This document shows positions 1-5,689 of a stretch of 16,714 bases of DNA, in pieces. Location of the stretch: positions 1 through 16,714 of the forward strand of contig CANGQE010000008.1 in NCBI GenBank assembly GCA_947455845.1, given 5' to 3'. Positions within the stretch are counted from its first letter, which is position 1. The number at the start of each line of letters is the position of its first letter. The position numbers and the translations under genes were made by a program. The DNA comes from Rickettsiales bacterium (lineage in GTDB: Bacteria; Pseudomonadota; Alphaproteobacteria; Rickettsiales; UBA1997). A model generated the notes under the pieces. It saw only the letters and a list, made by a program, of their open reading frames with translations. It did not search any database and was not told the DNA's origin.

Positions 1-289
1 ACTGCGAACCAAAACGCAGAAAAAATCAAAAAAATTCCAAAAAAATCGAGTAAGAAATTTCTAAAAGTTCTGAGTTAGATTTTTTTAGTTTAAATTTTTT
101 GGGAGGTTAGATTTGCGACGGGCTCATTTTTTATCAACCAGCTGGTCAAAGTGAGTACAAAATTTCCACTAAATCCAAGATCATCCTCTGCCCCACTTTG
201 ACTAATCCTATCAATTAAACATTGTAAACCCAGCAACTAGTTTTTGAATTTCCAATCCCCTAATAATTTTTGATTACCCAAAGAGAGTT
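1..289. other. AT-rich stretch with no recognisable gene
   Basis: No convincing reading frame, tRNA or rRNA was seen on either strand. The sequence is rich in A and T runs. The only structure noted is a 9-bp inverted repeat (GTCAAAGTG at 145-153 against CACTTTGAC at 194-202, 40-nt spacer) and a 10-bp palindrome ACCAGCTGGT at 137-146. Either could be a protein-binding site or chance. A gene tail entering from the left edge cannot be excluded but is not visible. Confidence 0.5.
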
Positions 290-454
290 ATGAAGAAGGA
301 AACCATGTTCTTTACTACCACATTTTTTTTAGTTTCTGCACTAGCAATACTTCCCACCGAAACGCATCGACGCCTATTTCACGAAATCCGGAAACGAGCA
401 CCAACTTTAATCAGACGGGGAATAGTTTCAGCTATTTTTAAGATCAGAGCTTGA
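290..454 (+). CDS. Possible small membrane peptide, 54 aa
   Basis: An ATG frame of 54 codons ending in TGA. The N-terminal third is hydrophobic (residues about 6-22, including FFTTTFFLVSALAILP) and could form one membrane segment or a signal sequence. The remainder is strongly basic, with Arg/Lys clusters around residues 27-43 (HRRLFHEIRKR, then LIRRG). Purine-rich AGAGAG lies directly before the ATG, one of the few Shine-Dalgarno-like leaders in this window. It lies on the same strand as the membrane-anchored protein starting at 570, 115 nt downstream. The layout resembles small inner-membrane peptides or type I toxin peptides, but nothing in the sequence proves function, and a frame of this size can arise by chance. 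No family is recognised. Confidence 0.3.
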   Translation: MKKETMFFTTTFFLVSALAILPTETHRRLFHEIRKRAPTLIRRGIVSAIFKIRA

Positions 455-569
455 TTGTCATTTAATATCAAAATCTATTAAGCCCTCCTCTTCATCTCGT
501 TAATTTATAACTTGGAAACCCACTAGCATTCAACGCGCAGATCTTTTCAAATAAGCCTCTTTTCCAAAC

Positions 570-1145
570 ATGACTCTCAAAAAACTAAAATATAGCGCTT
601 TAGCAATTGTAATTTTTCTAATCACGCTCGAATTATCGGCCATCCTTGCCAATGATTTTTTCTTTGAAAAAGTTGCGAAAGAAGAAGTTCAAAAAAGATC
701 TCTTCCAAAAGTTAGCGCTAATGCCATCAAACATACTTACGCTGCCAGCCTAGTTTATTCAGGGCTGCGTAATATTTATTTTAGCTCTGATAAGGCAAAA
801 AATATTACGATTTTTTTGGGAAAAATTAATGAGCTGGCCGAACTGGCTTTTAAATCACCCAAAGACTCAACTTTAGAAATGATGAAAGATTTGGAAAATA
901 ATCTGATCGGAATTTGCGCTGCAAGATGGCTGGAAGAAAATAGCGATAATCCCCTAAATCATGACCGACTTGATTTTATCGGCATCCTAGCTGAGAAAAA
1001 ACATTTAATTATTTCACCGGAAGAAATCTTTTTACAGCCGGAAGAAAAAGAGCAGGCCAAGAAATCTTCCAACTATTCTGCAGCAGTAAAATGGTTTTCC
1101 GAAAACGAACCTAAACTTTCCTGCGCAGAAAGGTTGGATTTGTAA
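570..1145 (+). CDS. Membrane-anchored hypothetical protein, 191 aa
   Basis: The product is not confidently recognised. Residues 1-28 form a Lys-rich start followed by a hydrophobic stretch (about 8-27), which reads as a signal anchor or uncleaved signal peptide, so the rest probably sits in the periplasm. The central part is helical, with His55 in the segment NAIKHTYAASLVYSGLR, Glu88, and a MKDLENNLIG segment at 105-114. The spacing of His, Glu and D-L-x-N-N-x-x-G loosely resembles the DUF6973-type pattern (H-A-Y, later D-x-x-N-N-x-x-G), a family of unknown function; this is a weak inference. The C-terminal 40 residues are charged and lack a domain signature. The stop lies one base from the end of the convergent permease gene. 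No Shine-Dalgarno sequence precedes the ATG. Confidence 0.65.
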   Translation: MTLKKLKYSALAIVIFLITLELSAILANDFFFEKVAKEEVQKRSLPKVSANAIKHTYAASLVYSGLRNIYFSSDKAKNITIFLGKINELAELAFKSPKDSTLEMMKDLENNLIGICAARWLEENSDNPLNHDRLDFIGILAEKKHLIISPEEIFLQPEEKEQAKKSSNYSAAVKWFSENEPKLSCAERLDL

Positions 1146-1146
1146 T

Positions 1147-2691
1147 TTAAGAGTTCTCGTGAGCGATTCTGTTTAGATTGCTCTCAATCTCTTTTCTGCT
1201 CACTTTGCTTGCGACAAATATTTTGCAGGCAATGCAAGAAACAAGAATCACCAGCAAATTATCAATCGGAAAGGACACTAGCTTATTTTGGTGCGCATAT
1301 TTAATTGCCAACATTCCCAACAAATATCCGACTATAAAAAAGTTGGTTTTGAGAGAAACAAACAAGCCATCTGAGGTTTTATCAATAAACAAATTGTGGA
1401 TAACAATTAGAGCCATGGCCAGAGCGGTTAGATAAACTAAGTTATCAATATTTGACCAGTAGATTAACAAACTGCAGCAAGCAAATCCGGCATAACCCAC
1501 CAATTTATAATTAAATACTTTGAAAGGTCTTTTTAACTCAGGGAAGTCTTGACGTAAAATGATTAAAGCCACAGGACCGGCCAAATAAGAAAACACCACT
1601 ACTGAAGATAAGAAATCTACCAGCTGCTGCCAAGTTGGAAATGGCATCAAGAAACAGGCGCCAACAATGGCGTTAACCCATAAGCAATAGACAGGTGAAG
1701 AAAATTTATTCACTTTGTTTAAAAGACTTTTTGGAAAAAAATCTTTGGCTAATCCGTATAAAATTCGCGAAGTAGCAGCCGTGTAAACATTGGCTGTACC
1801 AAGTGGAGCAATTACCGCATCAATGAATAGTATGGTGATTATTATGTGAATGCCAAATAGTGAAACTATTCCAAGTAGGGGTGCAGCACTACCGATGGCC
1901 AATTCTTTATCACCTAAGCAGGTAATGTAAATCACTGAAAGTGAGCTGTATAAAATAAACCCAATCAAGATCGGCGCGAATAGTGAATAAGGCAGAGCCT
2001 TTCTAGGATTTTCTACACTATTAGCTAGAATCAGACCATTCTGGAAACCAGTAAAAGCAAAGGCCATACCGCTTCCGGTAATTGCCAGTAATACACTTTC
2101 TAAAGAAAACGTATGTTTCACATTAGCTACCTCAACATTTTCCCAACTACCAAATAAAATAATCAGCAACCAAGCAATTGCTATCGGAACAACTATTTTC
2201 CAAACACTCACAGCAGAATTAACTCGTGCCACATTTTTCAAAAAGAAACTGTTAAACCAAGTTAAAAGCCCAATCACTGCAAAAGCCAAAACCAAACCGG
2301 AATGGCTCAGAGTAGTACCACTCTCATGCACCACCACTAAATCTTTGTACCAGAAACTTAAATATTGAATTGCCGACTGCGCCTCCAAGGGCAAATAAAC
2401 TACGTAACTCAGCCAACCCAAAGTTAGAAAAATGAAGGACATGGTGCGGTTGTGAGTAATACCAACAAAACGTGAAAGACCACCAACAATCGGGGCCAAA
2501 GTTATAACTTCAGCAAAAGCGATGCCGATAATTAAAGTTAAAATTGCAATAATCAGCCATGAGAGCAACACCCCAACTCCCGCCATCTGAAACCCGTAAT
2601 AGGGAGAAAATAACCACCCCGCACCAATCATGCCACCGGTGGACATTAACATTAACTGCCAAGTACTAAGCTTGTGATTTGCCGGTAACAT
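1147..2691 (-). CDS. APC-family amino acid permease
   Basis: A 514-residue polytopic inner-membrane protein with about 12 hydrophobic segments. Residues 17-30 (STGGMIGAGWLFSP) carry the first-helix signature of the amino acid-polyamine-organocation superfamily, the unwound G-x-I-G-x-G segment that contacts the substrate amino group. The segments GSGMAFAFTGFQ (about residues 205-216) and APLGTANVYTAATSRILYGLAKD fit helices 6 and 8 of this fold. Such carriers import amino acids by proton symport or exchange, and intracellular alphaproteobacteria use them to draw on host amino acids; the actual substrate cannot be read from the sequence. The gene stands alone: it diverges from yjdM and converges on the gene ending at 1145 with a one-base gap, so its transcript probably runs into antisense of that gene. 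A TATAAT box lies about 30 nt upstream (complement of 2719-2724) without a good -35 box. Confidence 0.85.
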   Translation of the reverse strand: MLPANHKLSTWQLMLMSTGGMIGAGWLFSPYYGFQMAGVGVLLSWLIIAILTLIIGIAFAEVITLAPIVGGLSRFVGITHNRTMSFIFLTLGWLSYVVYLPLEAQSAIQYLSFWYKDLVVVHESGTTLSHSGLVLAFAVIGLLTWFNSFFLKNVARVNSAVSVWKIVVPIAIAWLLIILFGSWENVEVANVKHTFSLESVLLAITGSGMAFAFTGFQNGLILANSVENPRKALPYSLFAPILIGFILYSSLSVIYITCLGDKELAIGSAAPLLGIVSLFGIHIIITILFIDAVIAPLGTANVYTAATSRILYGLAKDFFPKSLLNKVNKFSSPVYCLWVNAIVGACFLMPFPTWQQLVDFLSSVVVFSYLAGPVALIILRQDFPELKRPFKVFNYKLVGYAGFACCSLLIYWSNIDNLVYLTALAMALIVIHNLFIDKTSDGLFVSLKTNFFIVGYLLGMLAIKYAHQNKLVSFPIDNLLVILVSCIACKIFVASKVSRKEIESNLNRIAHENS

Positions 2692-2783
2692 AAAAATTTT
2701 GCAAAGATTTAAGGAGAAATTATAAAGATTTAGACAAGAAGCTGATTTAATTTTTTTTATTCACAAACTTAATTTTTCTAACC

Positions 2784-2798
2784 TTGTCATTTTGACAA
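2784..2798. promoter_or_regulatory. Palindrome TTGTCA-TTT-TGACAA in divergent spacer
   Basis: A perfect 6+6 inverted repeat with a 3-nt centre, between the permease (start 2691, minus) and yjdM (start 2932, plus). It includes a TTGACA hexamer on the plus strand (2792-2797) and TTGTCA on the minus strand, so it could be an operator overlapping a -35 element. No good -10 box was found at 16-18 nt on the plus strand, so the role is unproven. Confidence 0.3.
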
Positions 2799-2812
2799 TA
2801 TTTGTTGACCGT

Positions 2813-2900
2813 GTGAATAGATCCTGAAACAAGTTCAGGATGACGATTACTCTCGATCTCCCCTCACCGTCATCCTGAACTTGTTTCAGGATCTATTCAC
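2813..2900. repeat. Composite palindromic element, copy A
   Basis: Two 33-nt arms, 2813-2845 and 2868-2900, are perfect reverse complements separated by 22 nt. Each arm contains its own hairpin: an 8-bp stem ATCCTGAA/TTCAGGAT around a 5-nt loop. The same unit recurs in ribD (6447-6526) and, with compensatory changes, at 12945-13050 and 14943-15055. The element sits in the spacer between divergent genes, ending 31 nt before the yjdM start, so it would be transcribed into or lie beside that gene's leader. It resembles the palindromic elements of Rickettsia and other alphaproteobacteria. No ORF or transposase is inside it, so it would have to be mobilised in trans, if at all. Confidence 0.9.
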
Positions 2901-2931
2901 GCATTACCAAGCAAAACTAAATTAATAAATT

Positions 2932-3282
2932 ATGAACGAATCCCAACTACCGAAATGCGTCAAATGCGCCTGCGAATATACTTACGAAGTGATGGACATG
3001 TATGTATGTCCTGAATGTTCTCACGAGTGGTCAAAACATGCAGCAAGGCTAGAAAGTGAAGATGAGGATGAGGTTATTAAAGATGCTAATGGCACAGTTC
3101 TACAAGATGGTGATACTGTGACCGTCATCAAAGATTTAAAAGTTAAAGGCTCATCTTTGGTAGTGAAGGTAGGAACGAAAGTTAAAAATATTCGCTTAGT
3201 CGGTGGCGATCACGACATTGATTGCAAGATTGCCGGCATTGGAGAAATGAAACTTAAATCAGAATTTGTAAGAAAGGTTTAA
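2932..3282 (+). CDS. yjdM: Zinc-ribbon protein, YjdM/PhnA family
   Basis: A complete 116-residue protein. Residues 7-29 form a zinc ribbon with Cys9-x2-Cys12 and Cys26-x2-Cys29 (CPEC). The C-terminal domain has the family's conserved core: VKDANG-like VIKDANG, then DGDTVTVIKDLKVKGSS, GTKVKNIRLVGGDHDIDCK and MKLKSEFVRKV. The length and whole-protein pattern match Escherichia coli YjdM (old name PhnA, about 111 aa). The protein was once linked to phosphonate use, but it is not a phosphonate hydrolase, and its cellular role is poorly defined. An acidic linker (about residues 41-49, ESEDEDEV) joins the two parts. The leader before the ATG is AT-rich with no Shine-Dalgarno motif. The stop codon overlaps the stop of the convergent hydrolase gene. 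Confidence 0.93.
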   Translation: MNESQLPKCVKCACEYTYEVMDMYVCPECSHEWSKHAARLESEDEDEVIKDANGTVLQDGDTVTVIKDLKVKGSSLVVKVGTKVKNIRLVGGDHDIDCKIAGIGEMKLKSEFVRKV

Positions 3283-4088
3283 GAAATTACTTTCGTGTAC
3301 TCGCCCCGCAAAAATTTCTCCATCTCTTGTAACAAAAATTCTTCACCAAAATTTAAATGCCCCGCACCCTCAATGGTGATTAATTTCTTTGGTGAAGTTG
3401 CGGCCTCAAATAATTTTTTCCCTTCCGCATAAGGGACTATCGGATCTTTAGTGCCGTGAAAAATTAAAATTGGTGAAGAAATTTTTGGCAGAAATTTGAT
3501 TGATTCAAATTTGTCTTTTAAGAGTAAATTGACGGGCACAAACCAATAGGTTTTCTGAGCAACTCCGGCGATTGAAGAAAATGGCGACTCTAAAATTATG
3601 GCCCCAAAATTATGCTTAGCCGCCAGTTGAACCGCAACGCCTGAACCCAAAGATTCACCAAATAAAATTATGTTTTTTTCTAAATAACCTTGATCGGAAA
3701 GAAATTGCACTGCGGCATCAGCATCCATCATCAATCCTGCTTCCGATGGCTTTCCTTCACTGCCGGAATATCCACGGTAAGTAATTGCCAGAACTCCGAA
3801 TCCATCAGCAGCAAAAGCAGCAAATTTATGAGAGCGATCCCCCAAATTTCCGGCATTTCCATGAAAGTATAAAATTATTTTTTCGTTATTTCTTGCCGAC
3901 CTGTACCAAGATAAAATTTTGGCTTCATCTTTAGTGGTTAAGATTTTTTCTGAAAATCCGGTGAGACCATAGGCTGAAACAGCTTGTACCTTTCCCATCG
4001 GGAAATATTGCAACTTGCGCTGAAAAACAAATAAGAGGGTAAGAAAAAAAAGATAAGTTAAAACTGCGGTAAATATCACTCTAATCAT
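3279..4088 (-). CDS. Membrane-anchored alpha/beta hydrolase
   Basis: A 269-residue serine hydrolase of the ABHD17/Bem46/YfhR-like group. Residues 1-22 are a membrane anchor (IRVIFTAVLTYLFFLTLLFVF), followed by the family's RKLQYFP segment. The oxyanion motif HGNAGN is at 76-81, the nucleophile elbow GESLGS places Ser146, Asp215 is in HGTKDP, and His244 is in GAGHLNF, giving a complete Ser-Asp-His triad. The natural substrate is unknown; relatives are esterases, thioesterases or lipases. The ATG at 4088 was chosen because it puts the anchor at the N-terminus and lies 13 nt after the stop of the lipoprotein gene upstream. An open frame extends to 4259, but that 57-residue extension runs through the lipoprotein gene and has no family character. 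The last codons overlap the yjdM stop by 4 nt. Confidence 0.88.
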   Translation of the reverse strand: MIRVIFTAVLTYLFFLTLLFVFQRKLQYFPMGKVQAVSAYGLTGFSEKILTTKDEAKILSWYRSARNNEKIILYFHGNAGNLGDRSHKFAAFAADGFGVLAITYRGYSGSEGKPSEAGLMMDADAAVQFLSDQGYLEKNIILFGESLGSGVAVQLAAKHNFGAIILESPFSSIAGVAQKTYWFVPVNLLLKDKFESIKFLPKISSPILIFHGTKDPIVPYAEGKKLFEAATSPKKLITIEGAGHLNFGEEFLLQEMEKFLRGEYTKVIS

Positions 4089-4101
4089 TGGAGAAAATTT
4101 T

Positions 4102-4479
4102 CTAAAACGGACCACTACCATTATATTGAGGTTCAACATTATTTTGATAAGTCGGAGGAACGTAATATTGATCGGCGTCGTAATATTGATATTGGCTTGA
4201 GCCCGATGATGGAATGTCGTAAGGATTGGAATAAAACCTTGAGCCCGCAGCCTGACCATAGTAAGGATAAGGCTGAGGTTGCTGTTGCTGATAGTAATAT
4301 TGTGGTGGTGCTTGACGATAGGCCGGAGCTGAGTATGGCTGAGGGCTACGATAAGAATTTTGTTTGATAGGATTAATGTGGTTCACGGTTACTTCACGCT
4401 CACAAGCAGTTATCAGGAACATAAAATAAATTCCGAGCACATGTGTAATTGTTTTGATAGGGAAGTTCTTTAACCGCAT
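4102..4479 (-). CDS. Tyr/Pro/Gln-rich lipoprotein, paralogue 1
   Basis: A 125-residue predicted lipoprotein. Residues 1-26 form a signal peptide with basic residues at 2-9, a hydrophobic core, and a lipobox LITAC ending at Cys26. The mature part is low-complexity: Gln, Tyr, Pro and Ser, with runs such as QYYYQQQQPQPYPYYG. The C-terminal section is conserved with the next gene upstream (4634-5188): AGSRFYSNPYDIP, then YYDADQYYVPP. No enzyme domain is visible, so a surface or periplasmic structural role is a guess. It is third of three related genes in transcription order and probably shares a transcript with the hydrolase 13 nt downstream. The family is not one I recognise. Confidence 0.75.
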   Translation of the reverse strand: MRLKNFPIKTITHVLGIYFMFLITACEREVTVNHINPIKQNSYRSPQPYSAPAYRQAPPQYYYQQQQPQPYPYYGQAAGSRFYSNPYDIPSSGSSQYQYYDADQYYVPPTYQNNVEPQYNGSGPF

Positions 4480-4569
4480 TTGATTTACATTATTAACTTG
4501 ATCCTCTTTCTAAAAATGAGGGCAAGAGAACCTATGATCGATCACTTTTCAAATCAAGTGGGCTTTTAT

Positions 4570-4633
4570 AGGGAGCCTCTAAAAATTGCATTTCTTGAGG
4601 AATTGAACCCAAACCCATCATTAGAGGCACCCT
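4570..4633 (-). promoter_or_regulatory. Long-stem inverted repeat between lipoprotein genes
   Basis: Arms at 4570-4582 and 4621-4633 pair at 12 of 13 positions (one mismatch), enclosing 38 nt. On the minus strand the stem starts immediately after the TAG stop of the upstream lipoprotein gene and is followed by CTATAAAAG rather than a T-run. It could be a transcript-stabilising or attenuating hairpin that sets the expression of the downstream lipoprotein and hydrolase separately. It is not a classical intrinsic terminator. The loop does not fold as a tRNA. Confidence 0.5.
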
Positions 4634-5188
4634 CTAGTACTTAGAATCAGGTCGCGGCGATGACTGATATTCCGCATTCGTTGAATAAGATGGTGGCACA
4701 TAATATTGATCGGCATCGTAATAAGGGTAACTAGTAGTTGGCGGAATAGCATAAGGATTAGAGTAGAATCTCGAACCAGCCTGCTGATAACTCGGCTGTT
4801 GTTGTCCATATCCCTGAGGAGGATAATAAGGCTGCTGCTGTTGATACTGATAAGGTTGTGCAGAATATTGTTGTGGGCCAGGATTATATCCCTGAGGAGC
4901 GTATTGCTGAGGCTGCTGATATTGTTGCGGCTGCTGATATTGCTGATTAGCTCCCTGATTCCGAGCTGGTTGTCGGTAGTAATAATCAGGAGCAACTTTG
5001 GTTGGCGAATTTTCATTAGCTTGAACATTTTTGGGTCTGTTACCAGACTCAAATCCTGCCCTATCATATAAGTATGGATCTTTTGTGCATGAAAATAAGA
5101 GGCAGGAAAAAGCAATGGCACTAGCGCATAATAGTGCTCTGCTCACTAATATTATTTTTCTACAACATTGATTTGCTTGACTTGGCAT
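4634..5188 (-). CDS. Gln/Tyr/Pro-rich lipoprotein, paralogue 2
   Basis: A 184-residue predicted lipoprotein and the longest of the three. The signal peptide (Lys/Arg around 10-17, hydrophobic core 18-33) ends in LLFSC, with Cys34 as the likely lipidated residue; Cys29 is an alternative. After it comes TKDPYLYDRAGF, which matches DPSLYDRVGF in the gene at 5242. The middle (about 70-135) is Gln/Tyr/Pro repeat, including tandem YQQPQQ units encoded by an 18-bp DNA repeat. The tail has AGSRFYSNPYAIPP and YYDADQYYVPPSY, matching the downstream paralogue. It is probably exported and membrane-anchored with a disordered, possibly self-associating or wall-binding body; this is inference. Other frames across this region are open only because of the biased codons. 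Confidence 0.78.
   Translation of the reverse strand: MPSQANQCCRKIILVSRALLCASAIAFSCLLFSCTKDPYLYDRAGFESGNRPKNVQANENSPTKVAPDYYYRQPARNQGANQQYQQPQQYQQPQQYAPQGYNPGPQQYSAQPYQYQQQQPYYPPQGYGQQQPSYQQAGSRFYSNPYAIPPTTSYPYYDADQYYVPPSYSTNAEYQSSPRPDSKY
4903..4946. repeat. 18-bp tandem repeat in lipoprotein gene
   Basis: Two adjacent 18-bp units at 4911-4928 and 4929-4946 agree at 16 of 18 positions, with a partial copy just before them. On the minus strand they encode the repeated YQQPQQ of the Gln-rich lipoprotein. Because the unit is a multiple of three, copy-number change would lengthen or shorten the protein without a frameshift. Confidence 0.7.
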
Positions 5189-5241
5189 TACTATTGAATT
5201 TTTGAAACTGATTTATCTAGATGTAACCTAGACACTGTTAG

Positions 5242-5562
5242 CTAATATTTAGTGCCCGCTCCCGATCCTTCAATTGGTTCAATGTTATAATAATCTCGTG
5301 GCGGAATATAATATTGATCGTGATCGTAATATGGGTAATAATTGCGCGGTGCCTGATAATAAGGGTTTACATAACCTTTTGAATATGGCCGATAATATGG
5401 CTCATAAGCTTTTGGATAATATTGAGGCGCTTGATACGGACTATGACCTTTTGTAAATCCCACCCTGTCATAAAGAGAAGGATCATTTTTATTGCAGGAA
5501 AAAACACACAAACAAATGACGATTAAAAAACAAACTTGATATCCTGATTTTACCCAGATCAT
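5242..5562 (-). CDS. Tyr/Pro-rich lipoprotein, paralogue 3
   Basis: A short predicted lipoprotein of 106 residues from the chosen start. The signal peptide MIWVKSGYQVCFLIVICLC leads to a lipobox VFSC (Cys23). The mature part starts NKNDPSLYDRVGF, shared with paralogue 2, then is Tyr/Pro/Arg-rich, and ends with YYPYYDHDQYYIPPRDYYN, the family's D-Q-Y-Y-x-P-P signature. It lacks the long Gln tract of its neighbour. The frame is open to 5637 (TTG), with further ATGs at 5574 and 5583; 5562 gives the most typical signal peptide and has a weak GGA seven bases upstream. It is first of the three-gene lipoprotein run, 53 nt before the next one, and diverges from ribD. The function is unknown. Confidence 0.7.
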   Translation of the reverse strand: MIWVKSGYQVCFLIVICLCVFSCNKNDPSLYDRVGFTKGHSPYQAPQYYPKAYEPYYRPYSKGYVNPYYQAPRNYYPYYDHDQYYIPPRDYYNIEPIEGSGAGTKY

Positions 5563-5654
5563 GTTGCAATCCATTAAAAGCATGTAGCAAATGTACAAGA
5601 GGGCTGGAAAAGTTACGAGCGAAAAAAGCGAAAGCAACGCTTATCATGCAAAAA

Positions 5655-5683
5655 TTTACTTACGGGAAAATTTGTTTTAAAAT
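5655..5683 (+). promoter_or_regulatory. Candidate ribD promoter, possibly leaderless
   Basis: TTTACT (5655-5660) and TAAAAT (5678-5683) are separated by exactly 17 nt, matching the sigma-70 consensus at 4/6 and 5/6. A start of transcription 7 nt after the -10 box would fall on the ATG at 5690, giving an mRNA with no 5' leader. No FMN riboswitch fits in the space available. Confidence 0.35.
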
Positions 5684-5689
5684 AAAGTC

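Noticed and set aside
4089..4259. 57-residue N-terminal extension of the hydrolase
   Set aside because: It overlaps the lipoprotein gene in another frame, is not family-like, and would bury the membrane anchor. The ATG at 4088 fits better.
4585..4620. tRNA-like T-loop (GGGTTCAATTCC on the minus strand) between outer arms resembling an acceptor stem
   Set aside because: The putative T-stem does not pair (TTGGG against CCTCA), there are no D- or anticodon arms, and the 64-nt span is too short for an ordinary tRNA.
4621..5121. Long alternative-frame ORF over the Gln-rich lipoprotein gene, and an antisense one at 4706-5071
   Set aside because: Both are by-products of the repetitive Gln/Tyr/Pro codons. 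They lack a signal peptide or family features, while the 4634-5188 frame has a lipobox and paralogues on both sides.
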